Notes under the pieces: model-generated
What the model was told of the DNA's origin: nothing
Database searches by the model: none
What the model saw: only the letters and a program-made list of their open reading frames with translations
Program-made: the position numbers and the translations under genes
Shown: in pieces, positions 45,182-54,699 of the stretch
Layout: each line of letters starts with the position of its first letter
Numbering within the stretch: position 1 is the stretch's first letter
Assembly: GCA_003243425.1 (NCBI GenBank)
Contig: QFQP01000013.1
Span: 124,001-188,000, forward strand
From: Archangium gephyra
GTDB taxonomy: Bacteria > Myxococcota > Myxococcia > Myxococcales > Myxococcaceae
Direction: 5' to 3'
Length of the DNA stretch: 64,000 nucleotides

Positions 45182-46465
45182 ATGTTCTACCGATTCTTCC
45201 GTGCGGCCGCCGGCCTCGCGCTGCGGCTCTTCTTTCGCATCGAAACGCCCGTCGACCCGCATGATGGCCTGAAGCTCGAAGGCCCCGTGATGTACGTCGG
45301 CAATCACCCCAACGGGCTCATCGACCCCGGCGTGTTGTTCGCGCTCTCACAGCGTCAGGTCACGTTCCTCGCCAAGGAGCCGCTGTTTCGCACCCCCGGT
45401 ATCGGCGCGATTCTGCGCGGCCTCGGTGCGCTGCCGGTGTTCCGCAAGCAGGACGGGCCGGGGGACACCACGAAGAACGAAGGCACGCTGACGGCGTCGG
45501 TCGAGGCGTTGAAGCAGGGCCGGGTGATCACGATCTTCCCCGAAGGGAAGTCGCACAGTGAGCCGCAGCTCGCGGAGTTGAAGACGGGGGCGGCGCGCAT
45601 CGCGCTGGAAGCGGTTCGCCAGGGCGCTGCGGTGAAGATCGTGCCGGTGGGCATCACCTACGAAGCAAAGAACCTGTTCGGCAGTCGCGTGCACGTCGAC
45701 GTCGGTGCGCCGATTTCGCCGAGTGGCGAAGCGCGTGAGCTGACGACGACCATCGCCAACGCGCTCAAGGCCGTGACGCTCAACCTCGCGGCGTGGGAAG
45801 AGCTGCCGCTGATTCAGACCGCCGAAGCGCTCTACGCCCTGGCGTCGAATTCGCGCGCCGGTGACACCGAGCGGCTCAAGGCGTTCGCGCGCGGCGTGAC
45901 CGCGTTGCGTGAAGAGCAGCCGGAGCGCTTCGAAGAGTTGAAGGCGCGACTCGTTCACTTTCGCTCGCGCCTGTCGCTGCTGGCGATGAGCGCCGATGAC
46001 GTTCACTCTCGGTTTCAGCCCGCCACGGTGACGTGGTTCGTGGTGCGCAACGTGTTGTGGCTGGCGACGCTGCCGGTGTTCGCGCTGGGAATGCTGGTGT
46101 TCGCGATTCCGTATTTCCTGCCGCTGCTCGCGGTGCGGCTCGCGAAGCCCGATGTCGACACCGAATCGACGGTGAAGGTGCTGACCGCGATGGTCGTGGC
46201 GCCAGTGTGGTGGGTGTTGCTGACCGCGCTTTCGTGGTGGCAGGGCGGTGTGGTGGCGGGGCTCGTCACGTTCGTCACCGTGCCTCCGCTGGCGATCTTC
46301 ACGCGCATGTTCTTCGAACGCCGTGCGTCGGCGTTGCGTGACGTGCGCACCTTCTTCGTGCTCGGGAGCCGCAAGTCGCTGCAGCGGCGGCTGGTGGAAG
46401 AGGGGCGCGAAATCGCCGGTGAGGTCGAGAAGCTGGTCGGTGAGTTCAGCGCGCGGGTGGCCTGA
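45182..46465 (+). CDS. PlsC-type glycerol-3-phosphate/1-acylglycerol acyltransferase
   Basis: A 427-aa membrane acyltransferase. Motif I reads NHPNGLIDP, the long-spaced His-Asp form also seen in Gat/Sct-type enzymes; motif III is FPEGKSHSEP; a later VPVGITYEAK fits motif IV. The C-terminal ~150 residues contain two hydrophobic hairpins (WFVVRNVLWLATLPVFALG, WWVLLTALSWW), longer than simple PlsC proteins. It should acylate phospholipid precursors at the inner membrane. A strong hairpin terminator follows 8 nt after the stop. Confidence 0.88.
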   Translation: MFYRFFRAAAGLALRLFFRIETPVDPHDGLKLEGPVMYVGNHPNGLIDPGVLFALSQRQVTFLAKEPLFRTPGIGAILRGLGALPVFRKQDGPGDTTKNEGTLTASVEALKQGRVITIFPEGKSHSEPQLAELKTGAARIALEAVRQGAAVKIVPVGITYEAKNLFGSRVHVDVGAPISPSGEARELTTTIANALKAVTLNLAAWEELPLIQTAEALYALASNSRAGDTERLKAFARGVTALREEQPERFEELKARLVHFRSRLSLLAMSADDVHSRFQPATVTWFVVRNVLWLATLPVFALGMLVFAIPYFLPLLAVRLAKPDVDTESTVKVLTAMVVAPVWWVLLTALSWWQGGVVAGLVTFVTVPPLAIFTRMFFERRASALRDVRTFFVLGSRKSLQRRLVEEGREIAGEVEKLVGEFSARVA

Positions 46466-46472
46466 AACACTT

Positions 46473-46507
46473 CGGGCCTGAGGAACGGTGAAGTTCTCTC
46501 AGGCCCG
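46473..46507. terminator. Bidirectional hairpin terminator
   Basis: CGGGCCTGAG and CTCAGGCCCG form a perfect 10-bp stem, extended by an inner GAAC/GTTC pair with one bulged base and a GGTGAA loop. It lies between the convergent stops of the acyltransferase and the Cys-rich lipoprotein. There is no long T run on either strand, so termination may not be purely intrinsic. Confidence 0.7.
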
Positions 46508-46533
46508 GGAGCGTTCGTCAGCTCACTGCGAGA

Positions 46534-48006
46534 TCACGGAGGGAAGCAGACGCCGCCGCTCGGCAGACCGACGTTCTGGCAGGTGTAGCCGCTGCGGCAG
46601 TTCGAGATGCCGCCGGGCGTCGTGCAGTTGCGCAGGCACAGGCCGTAGTCGTCGGCCGGATCGTTCGGCGTGTTGTTGTTGAAGTCGATGCAGGTGCCGT
46701 TGCTGCCGCAGAAGTCACCGCGCAGATCGTACGTGCACTCCGCCGTGCAGTAGCCCTGCGGGAAGCGTGATGCGCCACCGTCCGGCAGCGTCGGCGCGAA
46801 GCAGAAGCCGAGGCTCGGATCAGGCGGGTTCTGACACGCCGAGTCCTGCGTGCATGCGTTACCGGTGCTGGTGGCGTTGCCCGCGACGGGCATCGGCACC
46901 GGGTCGAGCCAGCAGTTACCCGGCTGACCGTTTTCAGCGAACTTGCACGAGTAGCCGGAACGGCACGTCGACTGCGAGCCCGCGCTCGGGCACGCGCTCA
47001 GGCAGAACGAGGTCGGCTCGCCGTAGTAACTGAAGATCGAGTTGTCCTGCACGCAGAGACCACCCGCTCCGCAGACCGTGTCGTCCGTGCAGGTGCGCGT
47101 GCAGTAGCCGCCCGGGTAGCTCGCGTTGCCGTTCGTCGTCGAGAGCTTGCAGGTCAAACCGCTCGCGCAGTTGCTCGAAGAGTTGCACGCGCCACCGATG
47201 GGTTGATTCGTGGTACCGGTGCCGCCGCCCGTCGCTGAACCGCCACCCGCCGCGGTGCCACCACCCGCCGCGGTGCCACCACCCGTCGCGGTGCCACCGC
47301 CCGTCGCGGTGCCACCGCCCGTTGCCGCGCCGCCACCGGTGCCCGAGCCGCCACCTGTCCCGCTCGACACGCAGACACGTGTCGACTGGTTGCAGACCGG
47401 GGTCGAGCCGGTGCACGTCTGGCACGCCGCGCCGCCCTGGCCGCAGATGGTCGCCGTGTTGCTGTTCGCGTAGTTCACGCAGCCGATGGTGGGGTGCACG
47501 CAGCCATCGCAGGTGCCCGAGCCGCCGCCCGTTGCCGAGCCGCCGCCCGTTGCCGAGCCGCCGCCCGTTGCCGAGCCGCCGCCCGTTGCCGAGCCGCCGC
47601 CCGTTGTCGAGCCGCCGCCCGTTGCCGAGCCGCCGCCCGTCGCCGTACCGCCACCCGTCGCCGTGCCGCCACCCGTCGCCGTGCCGCCACCCGTCGCCGT
47701 GCCGCCACCCGTCGCCGTGCCGCCACCCGTCGCCGTGCCACCACCCGTGGTGCCTACGCCGCCGCCGTTGCTCGAGGTGCTCTGGCAGACGCCGAGGTTG
47801 CACACCTGGCCCAACTGACACGTCTGGCACGCCTGACCGAGCTGACCGCACGTGCTCTGGGCCGACTGCTGGCAGGTGCCCGAGGCGTCGCAACAGCCCG
47901 ACGGGCACGTGGTGGGACCGCACTGCTTCGCCGGGCCACACGCGGGCGTCGTCGCGAAAAGAAGACCGATCGCAAAACCGGCCACGACATGCTTCGAAAG
48001 ATTCAT
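46534..48006 (-). CDS. Cys-rich lipoprotein with GGGTAT tandem repeats
   Basis: A 490-aa lipoprotein. Signal peptide ends TTPAC-GPA. A Cys-rich N-terminal module (KQCGPTTCPSGCCDASGTC ... CQTCQLGQVCNLGVC) is followed by a long GGGTATGGGSAT repeat, a short Cys module, a second shorter repeat, then ~200 residues with regularly spaced Cys (NCASGLTCKL, YCTRTCTDDTVCG, NCRSGYTCQNVG) resembling EGF-like or Dickkopf-like small disulfide domains. The repeats probably act as flexible spacers between surface modules. Role unknown. Confidence 0.82.
   Translation of the reverse strand: MNLSKHVVAGFAIGLLFATTPACGPAKQCGPTTCPSGCCDASGTCQQSAQSTCGQLGQACQTCQLGQVCNLGVCQSTSSNGGGVGTTGGGTATGGGTATGGGTATGGGTATGGGTATGGGTATGGGSATGGGSTTGGGSATGGGSATGGGSATGGGSATGGGSGTCDGCVHPTIGCVNYANSNTATICGQGGAACQTCTGSTPVCNQSTRVCVSSGTGGGSGTGGGAATGGGTATGGGTATGGGTAAGGGTAAGGGSATGGGTGTTNQPIGGACNSSSNCASGLTCKLSTTNGNASYPGGYCTRTCTDDTVCGAGGLCVQDNSIFSYYGEPTSFCLSACPSAGSQSTCRSGYSCKFAENGQPGNCWLDPVPMPVAGNATSTGNACTQDSACQNPPDPSLGFCFAPTLPDGGASRFPQGYCTAECTYDLRGDFCGSNGTCIDFNNNTPNDPADDYGLCLRNCTTPGGISNCRSGYTCQNVGLPSGGVCFPP
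47210..47345. repeat. GGGTAT-coding repeat block (short)
   Basis: Second repeat block of the Cys-rich lipoprotein (minus strand), about seven 18-nt units coding for variants of GGGTAT/GGGAAT/GGGSGT. Third-position variation between units shows they are diverged, not freshly copied. Confidence 0.8.
47515..47755. repeat. GGGTAT-coding repeat block (long)
   Basis: First repeat block of the Cys-rich lipoprotein: about thirteen 18-nt units on the minus strand coding GGGSAT, then GGGTAT. Two homogenised sub-arrays are visible, one with the unit read on the plus strand as GCCGCCGCCCGTTGCCGA and one with CCGTCGCC, suggesting two expansion events. Confidence 0.85.
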
Positions 48007-48112
48007 GGAAGTGAGGTTCCCCTGAGTACCGCCGGCCGGAGGCACTCGTGATTTCAGTCGTACATGAAACGGGTTCGGTCTGCCAACGCGCTAACACGGC
48101 TACACTGGCGCC

Positions 48113-48877
48113 GTGATTCACACCGCCGTGGAAGCGAAGGGTCTCGTCAAACGCTTCGGTACCTTCACCGCCGTCAACGAGCTCGCCATGACCATTCCGC
48201 GGGGCGCTTTCTATGCGTTCCTCGGCCCCAACGGCGCGGGCAAGTCGACGACCATTTCCCTGATGACGGGTACTTACGCGCCCGACGCAGGCACGCTCTC
48301 GATCCTCGGAGTCGACGCCCGTCAGCACCCGATCGAGGTGAAGAAGAAGCTCGGCGTGGTTCCTGAAGAGCTGTCACTTTTCGAACGCCTCACGGGCCGC
48401 CAGTACCTCGTGTTCAGTGGTCGCATGCACGGGCTCAGCGGCGACGATGCCGCCGCGCGTTCCGAGGAGCTGCTCTCGCTGACCGAGCTCGCGTCGAAGG
48501 GCGACACGCTGGTGGCGGAATATTCGAAGGGCATGCGACGGCGCCTGGCGATCGCGGCGGCGCTGATTCACGCACCTGAGCTGGTGCTGCTCGACGAGCC
48601 CTTCGAAGGAATCGACGTGCTGGCGGCGGGCGTGATTCGCGAACTGCTCGCCGAGCTGTCGCGTCGGGGGGTGACCTTGCTGCTCACCACGCACGTGCTC
48701 GAGATCGCCGATCGCCTCGCGACGCACGCCGGGGTGATCCGCGCGGGCAAACTCGTCGACGAAGGAGACGTCGCTTCGCTCAAGGCGCGGCACTCGGTCG
48801 ACTCGCTGGAGCACGTGTTCGAGAAGCTGATCGGCGTACCCGCAGCGCGCGACGCGAAGTTGAGCTTCTACACATGA
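48113..48877 (+). CDS. ABC transporter ATP-binding protein
   Basis: A 254-aa ABC ATPase: Walker A GPNGAGKSTT, Q-loop region GVVPEELSLFERL, signature in the variant form YSKGMRRRLAIA, Walker B LVLLDEPFEGID, switch His in LTTHVLE. The type is that of ABC-2-like exporters. GTG 48113 is the start. Its stop overlaps the permease ATG (ATGA), so they form one transporter. The cargo is unknown. Confidence 0.93.
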   Translation: MIHTAVEAKGLVKRFGTFTAVNELAMTIPRGAFYAFLGPNGAGKSTTISLMTGTYAPDAGTLSILGVDARQHPIEVKKKLGVVPEELSLFERLTGRQYLVFSGRMHGLSGDDAAARSEELLSLTELASKGDTLVAEYSKGMRRRLAIAAALIHAPELVLLDEPFEGIDVLAAGVIRELLAELSRRGVTLLLTTHVLEIADRLATHAGVIRAGKLVDEGDVASLKARHSVDSLEHVFEKLIGVPAARDAKLSFYT

Positions 48878-50520
48878 AGACACCCGGCTTCGTGACGCAC
48901 CTCTTCCTCTTGTGGGGTCTGCGTCTGCGCGTCGGCCTCAACCGCGGCGCTCCGTCGCGCTGGTGGCTGTCGGTGGCGGGCTTTCTGTTCTCGAGCGCGC
49001 CGGCGGTGATCCTGGGCTTCGGCTTCTATGGCCTCGTTCAGTTCACCAATCGACTCGAGCTGGAGATCTGGCCGGACTTCATTCTGCGGTTGCTCTCGTT
49101 CGTGACCACGTGCGTGCTCGTCACCTGGCCCGTGCTGTCGGCGGGCGTCGACGATCACTCGGAGCTCTCGCGCTACGCGGCGTACCCCATCTCGTCGTTG
49201 CGGTTGATGCTGGCGTCGACGCTCGCGAGCCTCGCTGAGCCGCGCTCGCTGGTCTTCTACGGCCCGCTCGTGGGCGCGACGCTCGGCTACTTGTCGGTGC
49301 GTGAAGTGCACCACCCGGTGCTGATCTTCGTGGGCTTCTGCGCGTACGTGCTCTTCAACGCAGCGGTGTCACGCGTCGGTCTGCACATCGTGCTCAACGT
49401 GTTGCGACAGAAGCGCAGCGCGGAGCTCATCGGTGGTGGTTTCTTCTTCTTCCTCGTCGCCGCGTCGTTCATTCCGCCGGTCGACACCAGCTGGTTGTTC
49501 GATCTCGGTCAGGCCGGTGTGCAGGCCGTTCCCGACACCATCGTGGAAGACGCGACCAAAGCGCTCGGCCGCTTTCCCACCGGCTTCTTCGCGCACGCGC
49601 TGTTGCGTTCGGTGATGCACGACGGCATTCGCGTGCTGGCTGACGTGCTCGCGCTGGTCGAGATGTCGCTGCTGGCCCTGGTCGTGGCCTGGGGCCTGTT
49701 GATGGACTTCCACCGCCAGTCAGGTCGCGCGGGCCCCGCAGTCGGCGTACAGCGTTCACGCAATCCCTTCGTGGCGCCGAAGACGTTGTTCGGCACCTTC
49801 GTGGTTCGCGAAGCGGTCGATCTCTTTCACAACCCGCGCGCGCGGCTGCTGGTCGCAGTGCCGTTCGTGCTGTCGATTCTCTTCAAGCTGTTGTCCGGTC
49901 GCGCGCTGTTCGTCTTCCTGCTCGGTGAGACCGCCGACGCGTGGCTGCTCGGTGGCCTCGCCGTCTACGGAGCCATCGTGCTCGGCTCCACGTTCTCGCA
50001 GAACGCATTTGCCTACGACGGTCACGGGTTCTCGGCGTTCCTCGCAGCGCCGATTCAGCTCGGCGACGTGCTGCGCGCGAAGAACCTCGTTCACGCGTGC
50101 GCGGGTGGCGGGCTCGGGGTGTTGGTGTCGTTCTTCTACGTCGTCTACTTCGGTCACGGTTCGGCGCTCGACGTCGCGCTGGCTGTCGCTTCAGTCGCCA
50201 CCTTGATCCCCATGGTGCTCACCGTGGGCAACGGCCTGTCGCTGTATTTCCCGGTGAAGTTCCACGCGAACCTGAAGCGTCGCGACAAGCTGCCGTTCGT
50301 CGCTTCGATGATCGGTGTCGGCGCGGCGCTGGTCGGCACCTGGCCGATGGCGACGGCTTTGAGACTGGCAGGGAAGGGTGGGCCGACGGTCCACTCGCTG
50401 CTCACCGTGGTCGGCGCCGCTGTCTGCGCGTGGGGCCTCTACGCGGTGACGCTCCCCAGATGGATTGCGCTGCTCGAACAGCGTCGCGAGTTCATTCTGA
50501 GGGCCGTCATTCGCGAATGA
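48874..50520 (+). CDS. ABC-2-like exporter permease
   Basis: A 548-aa membrane protein with roughly 10-12 hydrophobic segments, for example AGFLFSSAPAVILGFGFYG, LLSFVTTCVLVTWPVL, FFFFLVAASFIPP, ALVEMSLLALVVAWGLLM and LLTVVGAAVCAWGLYAVTL. An ESSS-like region GHGFSAFLAAPIQ precedes the second half, as in large two-half ABC permeases. It pairs with the ATPase directly upstream by ATGA overlap. Substrate not predictable. Confidence 0.85.
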   Translation: MKTPGFVTHLFLLWGLRLRVGLNRGAPSRWWLSVAGFLFSSAPAVILGFGFYGLVQFTNRLELEIWPDFILRLLSFVTTCVLVTWPVLSAGVDDHSELSRYAAYPISSLRLMLASTLASLAEPRSLVFYGPLVGATLGYLSVREVHHPVLIFVGFCAYVLFNAAVSRVGLHIVLNVLRQKRSAELIGGGFFFFLVAASFIPPVDTSWLFDLGQAGVQAVPDTIVEDATKALGRFPTGFFAHALLRSVMHDGIRVLADVLALVEMSLLALVVAWGLLMDFHRQSGRAGPAVGVQRSRNPFVAPKTLFGTFVVREAVDLFHNPRARLLVAVPFVLSILFKLLSGRALFVFLLGETADAWLLGGLAVYGAIVLGSTFSQNAFAYDGHGFSAFLAAPIQLGDVLRAKNLVHACAGGGLGVLVSFFYVVYFGHGSALDVALAVASVATLIPMVLTVGNGLSLYFPVKFHANLKRRDKLPFVASMIGVGAALVGTWPMATALRLAGKGGPTVHSLLTVVGAAVCAWGLYAVTLPRWIALLEQRREFILRAVIRE

Positions 50521-50552
50521 AATGAGGCGCCGCCTCGCACGTAGGAGCTGTC

Positions 50553-50930
50553 GTGAACTTCATCCTCAACATCCTGTGGGCCATCGTCGGTGGCGGCTTC
50601 ATTCTGGCGCTCGAGTACGCGTTGGCGGGTGTCGTGTGCTGCCTCACCATCGTCGGCATTCCGTTCGGGCTTCAGTGCTTCAAGCTCGCGGGGCTGGCAC
50701 TGTTTCCCTTCGGGAAAGACTTCGACGACTCGAAGCGATCAGGACCGCTCGGTCTGGTCGGCAACGTGTTGTGGTTCTTGTTCGCCGGCGTGTGGATCTG
50801 CATCACGCATCTGATGGCGGCGGTGCCGCTGGCCATCAGCATCATCGGAATTCCCTTCGCGATTCAGCACGTCAAGCTGGCGCTCATCGCGCTCACGCCG
50901 TTCGGAGTTCGCGTCACCGCACGCGCGTGA
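50553..50930 (+). CDS. YccF-family membrane protein
   Basis: A 125-aa inner-membrane protein consisting of two YccF-type repeats, each N(I/V)LW...G followed by a hydrophobic helix, (V/I)(I/V)GIPF and a final LxPFG: NILWAIVGGGFILALEYALA / TIVGIPFGLQCF and NVLWFLFAGVWICITHLMAA / IIGIPFAIQHV. GTG 50553 is supported by AGGAG 6 nt upstream. Function of the family is unknown. Its 3' end overlaps the opposite SRPBCC gene by 17 nt. Confidence 0.88.
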   Translation: MNFILNILWAIVGGGFILALEYALAGVVCCLTIVGIPFGLQCFKLAGLALFPFGKDFDDSKRSGPLGLVGNVLWFLFAGVWICITHLMAAVPLAISIIGIPFAIQHVKLALIALTPFGVRVTARA

Positions 50931-51369
50931 CGAAGTCGGCCAGCGCCTTTGCGTTGTCTTCGAACCGCCTGATCACGCGCTCGAGCGGCACGAAGCGCGC
51001 GAGCAGCCCGGTGAAGGCCTCGACCGATTCGTAGCGCGTGGTGTTGTCGTCGAGGCGGGTCAGCGTCTGGGTGCGTTCGGCGCGCACGAGCTTGAGCGAG
51101 GGCAGCAGGCCCTGAAAGCGCCACGCGAGTTCGGCCCGCTCTCCCGGAGCGTCGACGCGCGTCACGAGTTGGCCGATCTTCATGCCGCTCCCATCGGGCC
51201 ACTTCACGTGCAACACGAGGCGGTCTCCGACCCGAGGGCTCGACGCGCCGTCCACCTTCACCACGAAGGGGTTCCACGTCGGGTAGGCCTCGAGGTTGAT
51301 CAGCGCGTTCCACACCGTCGAGATGGGCGCTGCGATGTCGATCGTTGCTCGGGCAGACGGAGGGCTCAT
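50914..51369 (-). CDS. SRPBCC (START/Bet v1-like) domain protein
   Basis: A 151-aa cytoplasmic protein with the helix-grip layout: ATIDIAAPISTVWNALINLE, YPTWNPFVVKVDG, a strand series with VLHVKWPDGSG and ELAWRFQGLL, and a C-terminal helix RRFEDNAKALADFV. This is the polyketide cyclase/SRPBCC type that binds hydrophobic ligands. GTG or ATG 51369 gives a full domain. It converges with and overlaps the YccF gene. Confidence 0.85.
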   Translation of the reverse strand: MSPPSARATIDIAAPISTVWNALINLEAYPTWNPFVVKVDGASSPRVGDRLVLHVKWPDGSGMKIGQLVTRVDAPGERAELAWRFQGLLPSLKLVRAERTQTLTRLDDNTTRYESVEAFTGLLARFVPLERVIRRFEDNAKALADFVTRVR

Positions 51370-51486
51370 GCGGGCCGCATAGCGTGAAACCCGACCCGAC
51401 CCGCGGCGCTGAAGACGCGTGCAGGAAAAATTCCGAGCGTGAGTTGGGTTTTCGCCATCCGCCTCGCTGTGAGAATTTCAAGGGCC

Positions 51487-54298
51487 GTGCGCTCAATCAT
51501 TCTGGCAACAGTGATCGTGGTTTTCGTGTCGTGCTCCGGCTCGCCGATGGAGGGTGACGATGGCGGCGCTGGCGGCGGTTTCGTCATGACGGGTGGTGGA
51601 AGCGCCGTCGGTGGCGGCACTGCAACCGGCGGCGGGAGTGCAACTGGCGGCGGGAGTGCGACTGGCGGCGGTGACGGCACGACGGGTGGAGGCGCTGCGA
51701 CGGGCGGCGGTGATGGCACGACGGGCGGCGGAGCTGCGACCGGCGGCGGAAGCGCGATCGGCGGTGGTGACGGTGCGACGGGTGGCGGCGCTGCGACCGG
51801 CGGTGGTGACGGAACGACGGGCGGCGGTACTGCGACCGGCGGCGGCACTGCGACGGGTGGCGGCGCGGCGACCGGCGGTGGTGACGGAACGACGGGCGGC
51901 GGCACTGCGACCGGCGGCGGCACTGCGACGGGTGGCGGTACTGCGACCGGCGGAGGCACTGCGACGGGTGGCGGCGCGGCGACCGGCGGTGGTGACGGAA
52001 CGACGGGCGGCGGTACTGCGACCGGCGGAGGCACTGCGACGGGCGGCGGTACTGCGACCGGCGGCGGCACTGCGACGGGTGGCGGCACTGGGACCGGCGG
52101 CGGTACTGCGACCGGCGGAGGCACTGCGACGGGTGGCGGCACTGCGACCGGCGGCGGCACCGCGACCGGCGGCGGCACTGCGACCGGCGGCGGCACTGCG
52201 ACGGGTGGCGGCACTGCGACCGGCGGCGGCACCGCGACCGGCGGCGGCGCTGCGACCGGCGGCGGGACTCGGCGGCGGGACTGCGACGGGTGGCGGCGCT
52301 GCGACCGGCGGCGGCACCGCGACGGGCGGCGGCGCTGCGACCGGCGGCGGCACCGCGACGGGCGGCGGCAGCGGCGCGCTCCCCGGTGAGAACTGTGTGG
52401 CTCCGATCCAACTTGCGTTCTCGTCAGCCGACGGTGGCAGCACGCTCGTCGCGACGCGCACGATCAATCTCTCGCCCTATCAGAACGACTTGACGGGCTC
52501 GTGCAACTCCACCGTTACCGGCCCCGACGTCGAAGCGGTGATGCAGATCACCCTCTCTGAAACGCGAGACGTTCAGATCTCCGTCACTGGTTCGAACGGC
52601 CTCGATGCGGTCGTCTACGTGCGCCAATCGAGCTGCATGAGCGGCGGGCAACTCGCGTGCGTGGACGCCACGTACGCGAACCAGACCGAGACCGTCACGC
52701 TCAACGCCCTCGCGCCCGGCGCGTACTTCCTCGTCGTGGAGGCGTACGACTCGGCGGTCGGTGTCGCCGACGTGCGCGTGACCACGACGCCGTACGAAGC
52801 GCCCGATGCCGGCCCGTTCGTGCTGCTGGCCACGAACCCGCCCGACGGCGGCGTGCTCGACGGCGGAGCTGTCACCGCTACCTTCAGTCGCGCGCTCGAT
52901 AGCGCGACCGTCACCGCGAACTCAGCGACGTGCAATTGGCGCAGCACCGATGTCGTCACCAACCGAACGCTGAGCCCCGACCGCAAGACGCTCTCGCTCA
53001 CGTCTGCCTTCCCGCTCTGGTCGTCGATGACCTGCTCGCTGACGAGCGCGCTGCAATCGAACGGCGAGTCGTTCACCGGCGCAAACATCTTCATGAACAC
53101 GCGCGCCGGCGCCTGGGTGGGTGACAACGCGGTGTTCTTCGGAGACATCTCGGTGCTCGTCGACAACCCGAAGGTCGCTGGTGGTGCAGGTGGCTATTTC
53201 GCGACGTGGTCGCGCGGCAACACCGTGCGCGCCGGTCACAGCGCCGGCACCACGTGGACCGACGACGCCCAGGTCAGCACGGCGCTGGCGACGACCGCAC
53301 CAGACATCGCCGCCAATGACTCGGGGCGCGCTGTCGTCATCTGGGCTCAGAATCAGACGTCCGACCGCATCTTCGTTTCGCGTTGGGTCAACTTCGCGTG
53401 GAACACCCCGGTGCGGCTCGACACGGCCACCAACGGCGCCGGCCGCCCCCACGTCACGATGGACGCTGCCGGCAACATTCTCGCGGTGTGGGAGCAGCGC
53501 GCCACGACGACCGGACCGCTGCAGATTCACTACGCGCGCTTCGACGCTGCCACCAGCTCCTGGAGCGCCGCGCAACCCATCGGCACCGGCACCGGCCGCA
53601 TCTCGCGCATCGTCGGCAACTCGAACGGCGACGCCATCATCGGCTGGGAGCAGTACGACGTCGTCAACCCCAACGCGACCACGCTGATGATCTCGCTGTA
53701 CACGCGCGCCGGCGGCTTCACGACGCCGGTGGCCATCGGCGCTCAGCAGCCGACCTACGGCCAGAACTTCGCGCTCGACATCACCGAGTCGGGGAAGGTC
53801 GCGTTGCTCGCCAATCAGAACGCCACCAGCACCAACACCAACTTCGAGTTGCGACAGATCATCGGGCAGGTGGGCCAGCCGTTCCCCACCACCTGGACCG
53901 TCGTCGACACCGGCAACCTCGCTGCGCCGGCGATCGCGCTCGGGGAATACGGTCAGACGTGGCGCGCGTGGCTCAAGCAGAACGGCACCAACTTCGAGGT
54001 GATCGCCAGCAACGAGCTCAGCAGCGGCAGCGGCTACTCGACCCCCACGCGGGTGTCGTTGGCGAACTCCAGCGCCGGTTCACCCGTGCTCCGGGCGTCT
54101 GACGAGCACGCGCACCTCGTGTTCCCCCAGGGCACATCGGTGCGCTCCATTCGCTTCAACGGCTTGACCGGCGGCCGTTCGCTCGGTGTCGACGCCGTCG
54201 GTGACGGCGGTGAGCCCGCGCTGGCGGTCGACCGGGCGGGCCGCGCGTCGCTGCTCTTCGTGGGTTCGAGCGCAATTCGCGCGAACCACTACCGCTGA
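51487..54298 (+). pseudogene. GGGTAT-repeat lipoprotein broken by a 5-nt loss in the repeat
   Basis: GTG 51487 starts a signal peptide (MRSIILATVIVVFVSC) that leads into a long GGGTAT/GGGDGT repeat. Near 52270 the repeat lacks GCGAC (ACT-CGG instead of ACTGCGACCGG), so the frame changes and the first frame turns Arg-rich and stops at 52389. The other frame resumes intact repeats (GGGTATGGGAATGGG) and continues through a PPC-like domain, a Big-like segment TNPPDGGVLDGGAVTATF and a beta-propeller-like region (~53,100-54,290). Restoring five bases gives one protein of about 938 aa. Either a real inactivation or phase switch, or an assembly error in a GC-rich repeat. Confidence 0.75.
51590..52375. 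repeat. Tandem repeat coding GGGTAT-like units
   Basis: About 785 bp of imperfect 18-nt units, consensus GGCACTGCGACGGGTGGC, with a variant GGTGACGGAACGACGGGC inserted at intervals. Larger periods of several units recur (the GGGDGTTGGG blocks), so multi-unit duplication has occurred. A single 5-nt deletion near 52270 breaks the period. Confidence 0.88.
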
Positions 54299-54699
54299 GC
54301 CCGGCGCTTCTTCGTGCCGGCCGGCGAGGGCTTTGCGGTCTTCGCCGGCTTCTTTTTCTTCTTCTTCGGCGCGGTCATCGCGTCACGGTGCGCGAACTCG
54401 ACCCACGGCCGGAGCTCATCGGGCGAATCGACGAGGTCTTCGGGCATCACCGCCCAACTCGTCATGGTGTCGCCGCGCTGCATGGGGTCGAAGTTGGCTG
54501 CGCCTTCCAACGCGCGCGCCTGCGCGAACTTCGTCTCGTCGCGAAACTTCAGCACCACGCGGCCGTCCCACACGATGCAGTAGATGATCTCGTTCGCGAA
54601 GAACGCGTCGGAGCCGAACATGCGCTTCTCCGAGACCTCCGGAAGTTCGGCAGACAACTCGGCGATCAGGTCTTTGAGATGCGCGTTGAGCGTGCTCAT
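54289..54699 (-). CDS. TfoX N-terminal-domain protein
   Basis: A 136-aa protein. The TfoX-N pattern is clear: KDLIAELSAELPEVSEKRMFG, the DAFFANEIIYCIVWDGRVVL strands, then FRDETKFAQARALEGA. A basic low-complexity tail (Lys/Ala/Pro) follows, which may bind nucleic acid. There is no TfoX C-terminal domain. ATG 54699 overlaps the stop of the TonB-C-like gene (ATGA), and the 3' end overlaps the repeat lipoprotein by 10 nt. Confidence 0.83.
   Translation of the reverse strand: MSTLNAHLKDLIAELSAELPEVSEKRMFGSDAFFANEIIYCIVWDGRVVLKFRDETKFAQARALEGAANFDPMQRGDTMTSWAVMPEDLVDSPDELRPWVEFAHRDAMTAPKKKKKKPAKTAKPSPAGTKKRRAQR

Noticed and set aside
47210..47755. CRISPR-like regular repeats
   Set aside because: The units are 18 nt, contiguous, in frame and code for GGGTAT; there are no spacers and no cas genes.
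52255..52290. Programmed ribosomal frameshift in the repeat lipoprotein
   Set aside because: No slippery heptamer is present at the junction; a missing 5-mer relative to the repeat period explains the frame change more simply.
51590..52375. CRISPR-like or satellite DNA
   Set aside because: Contiguous 18-nt protein-coding units in a lipoprotein linker; no spacers.
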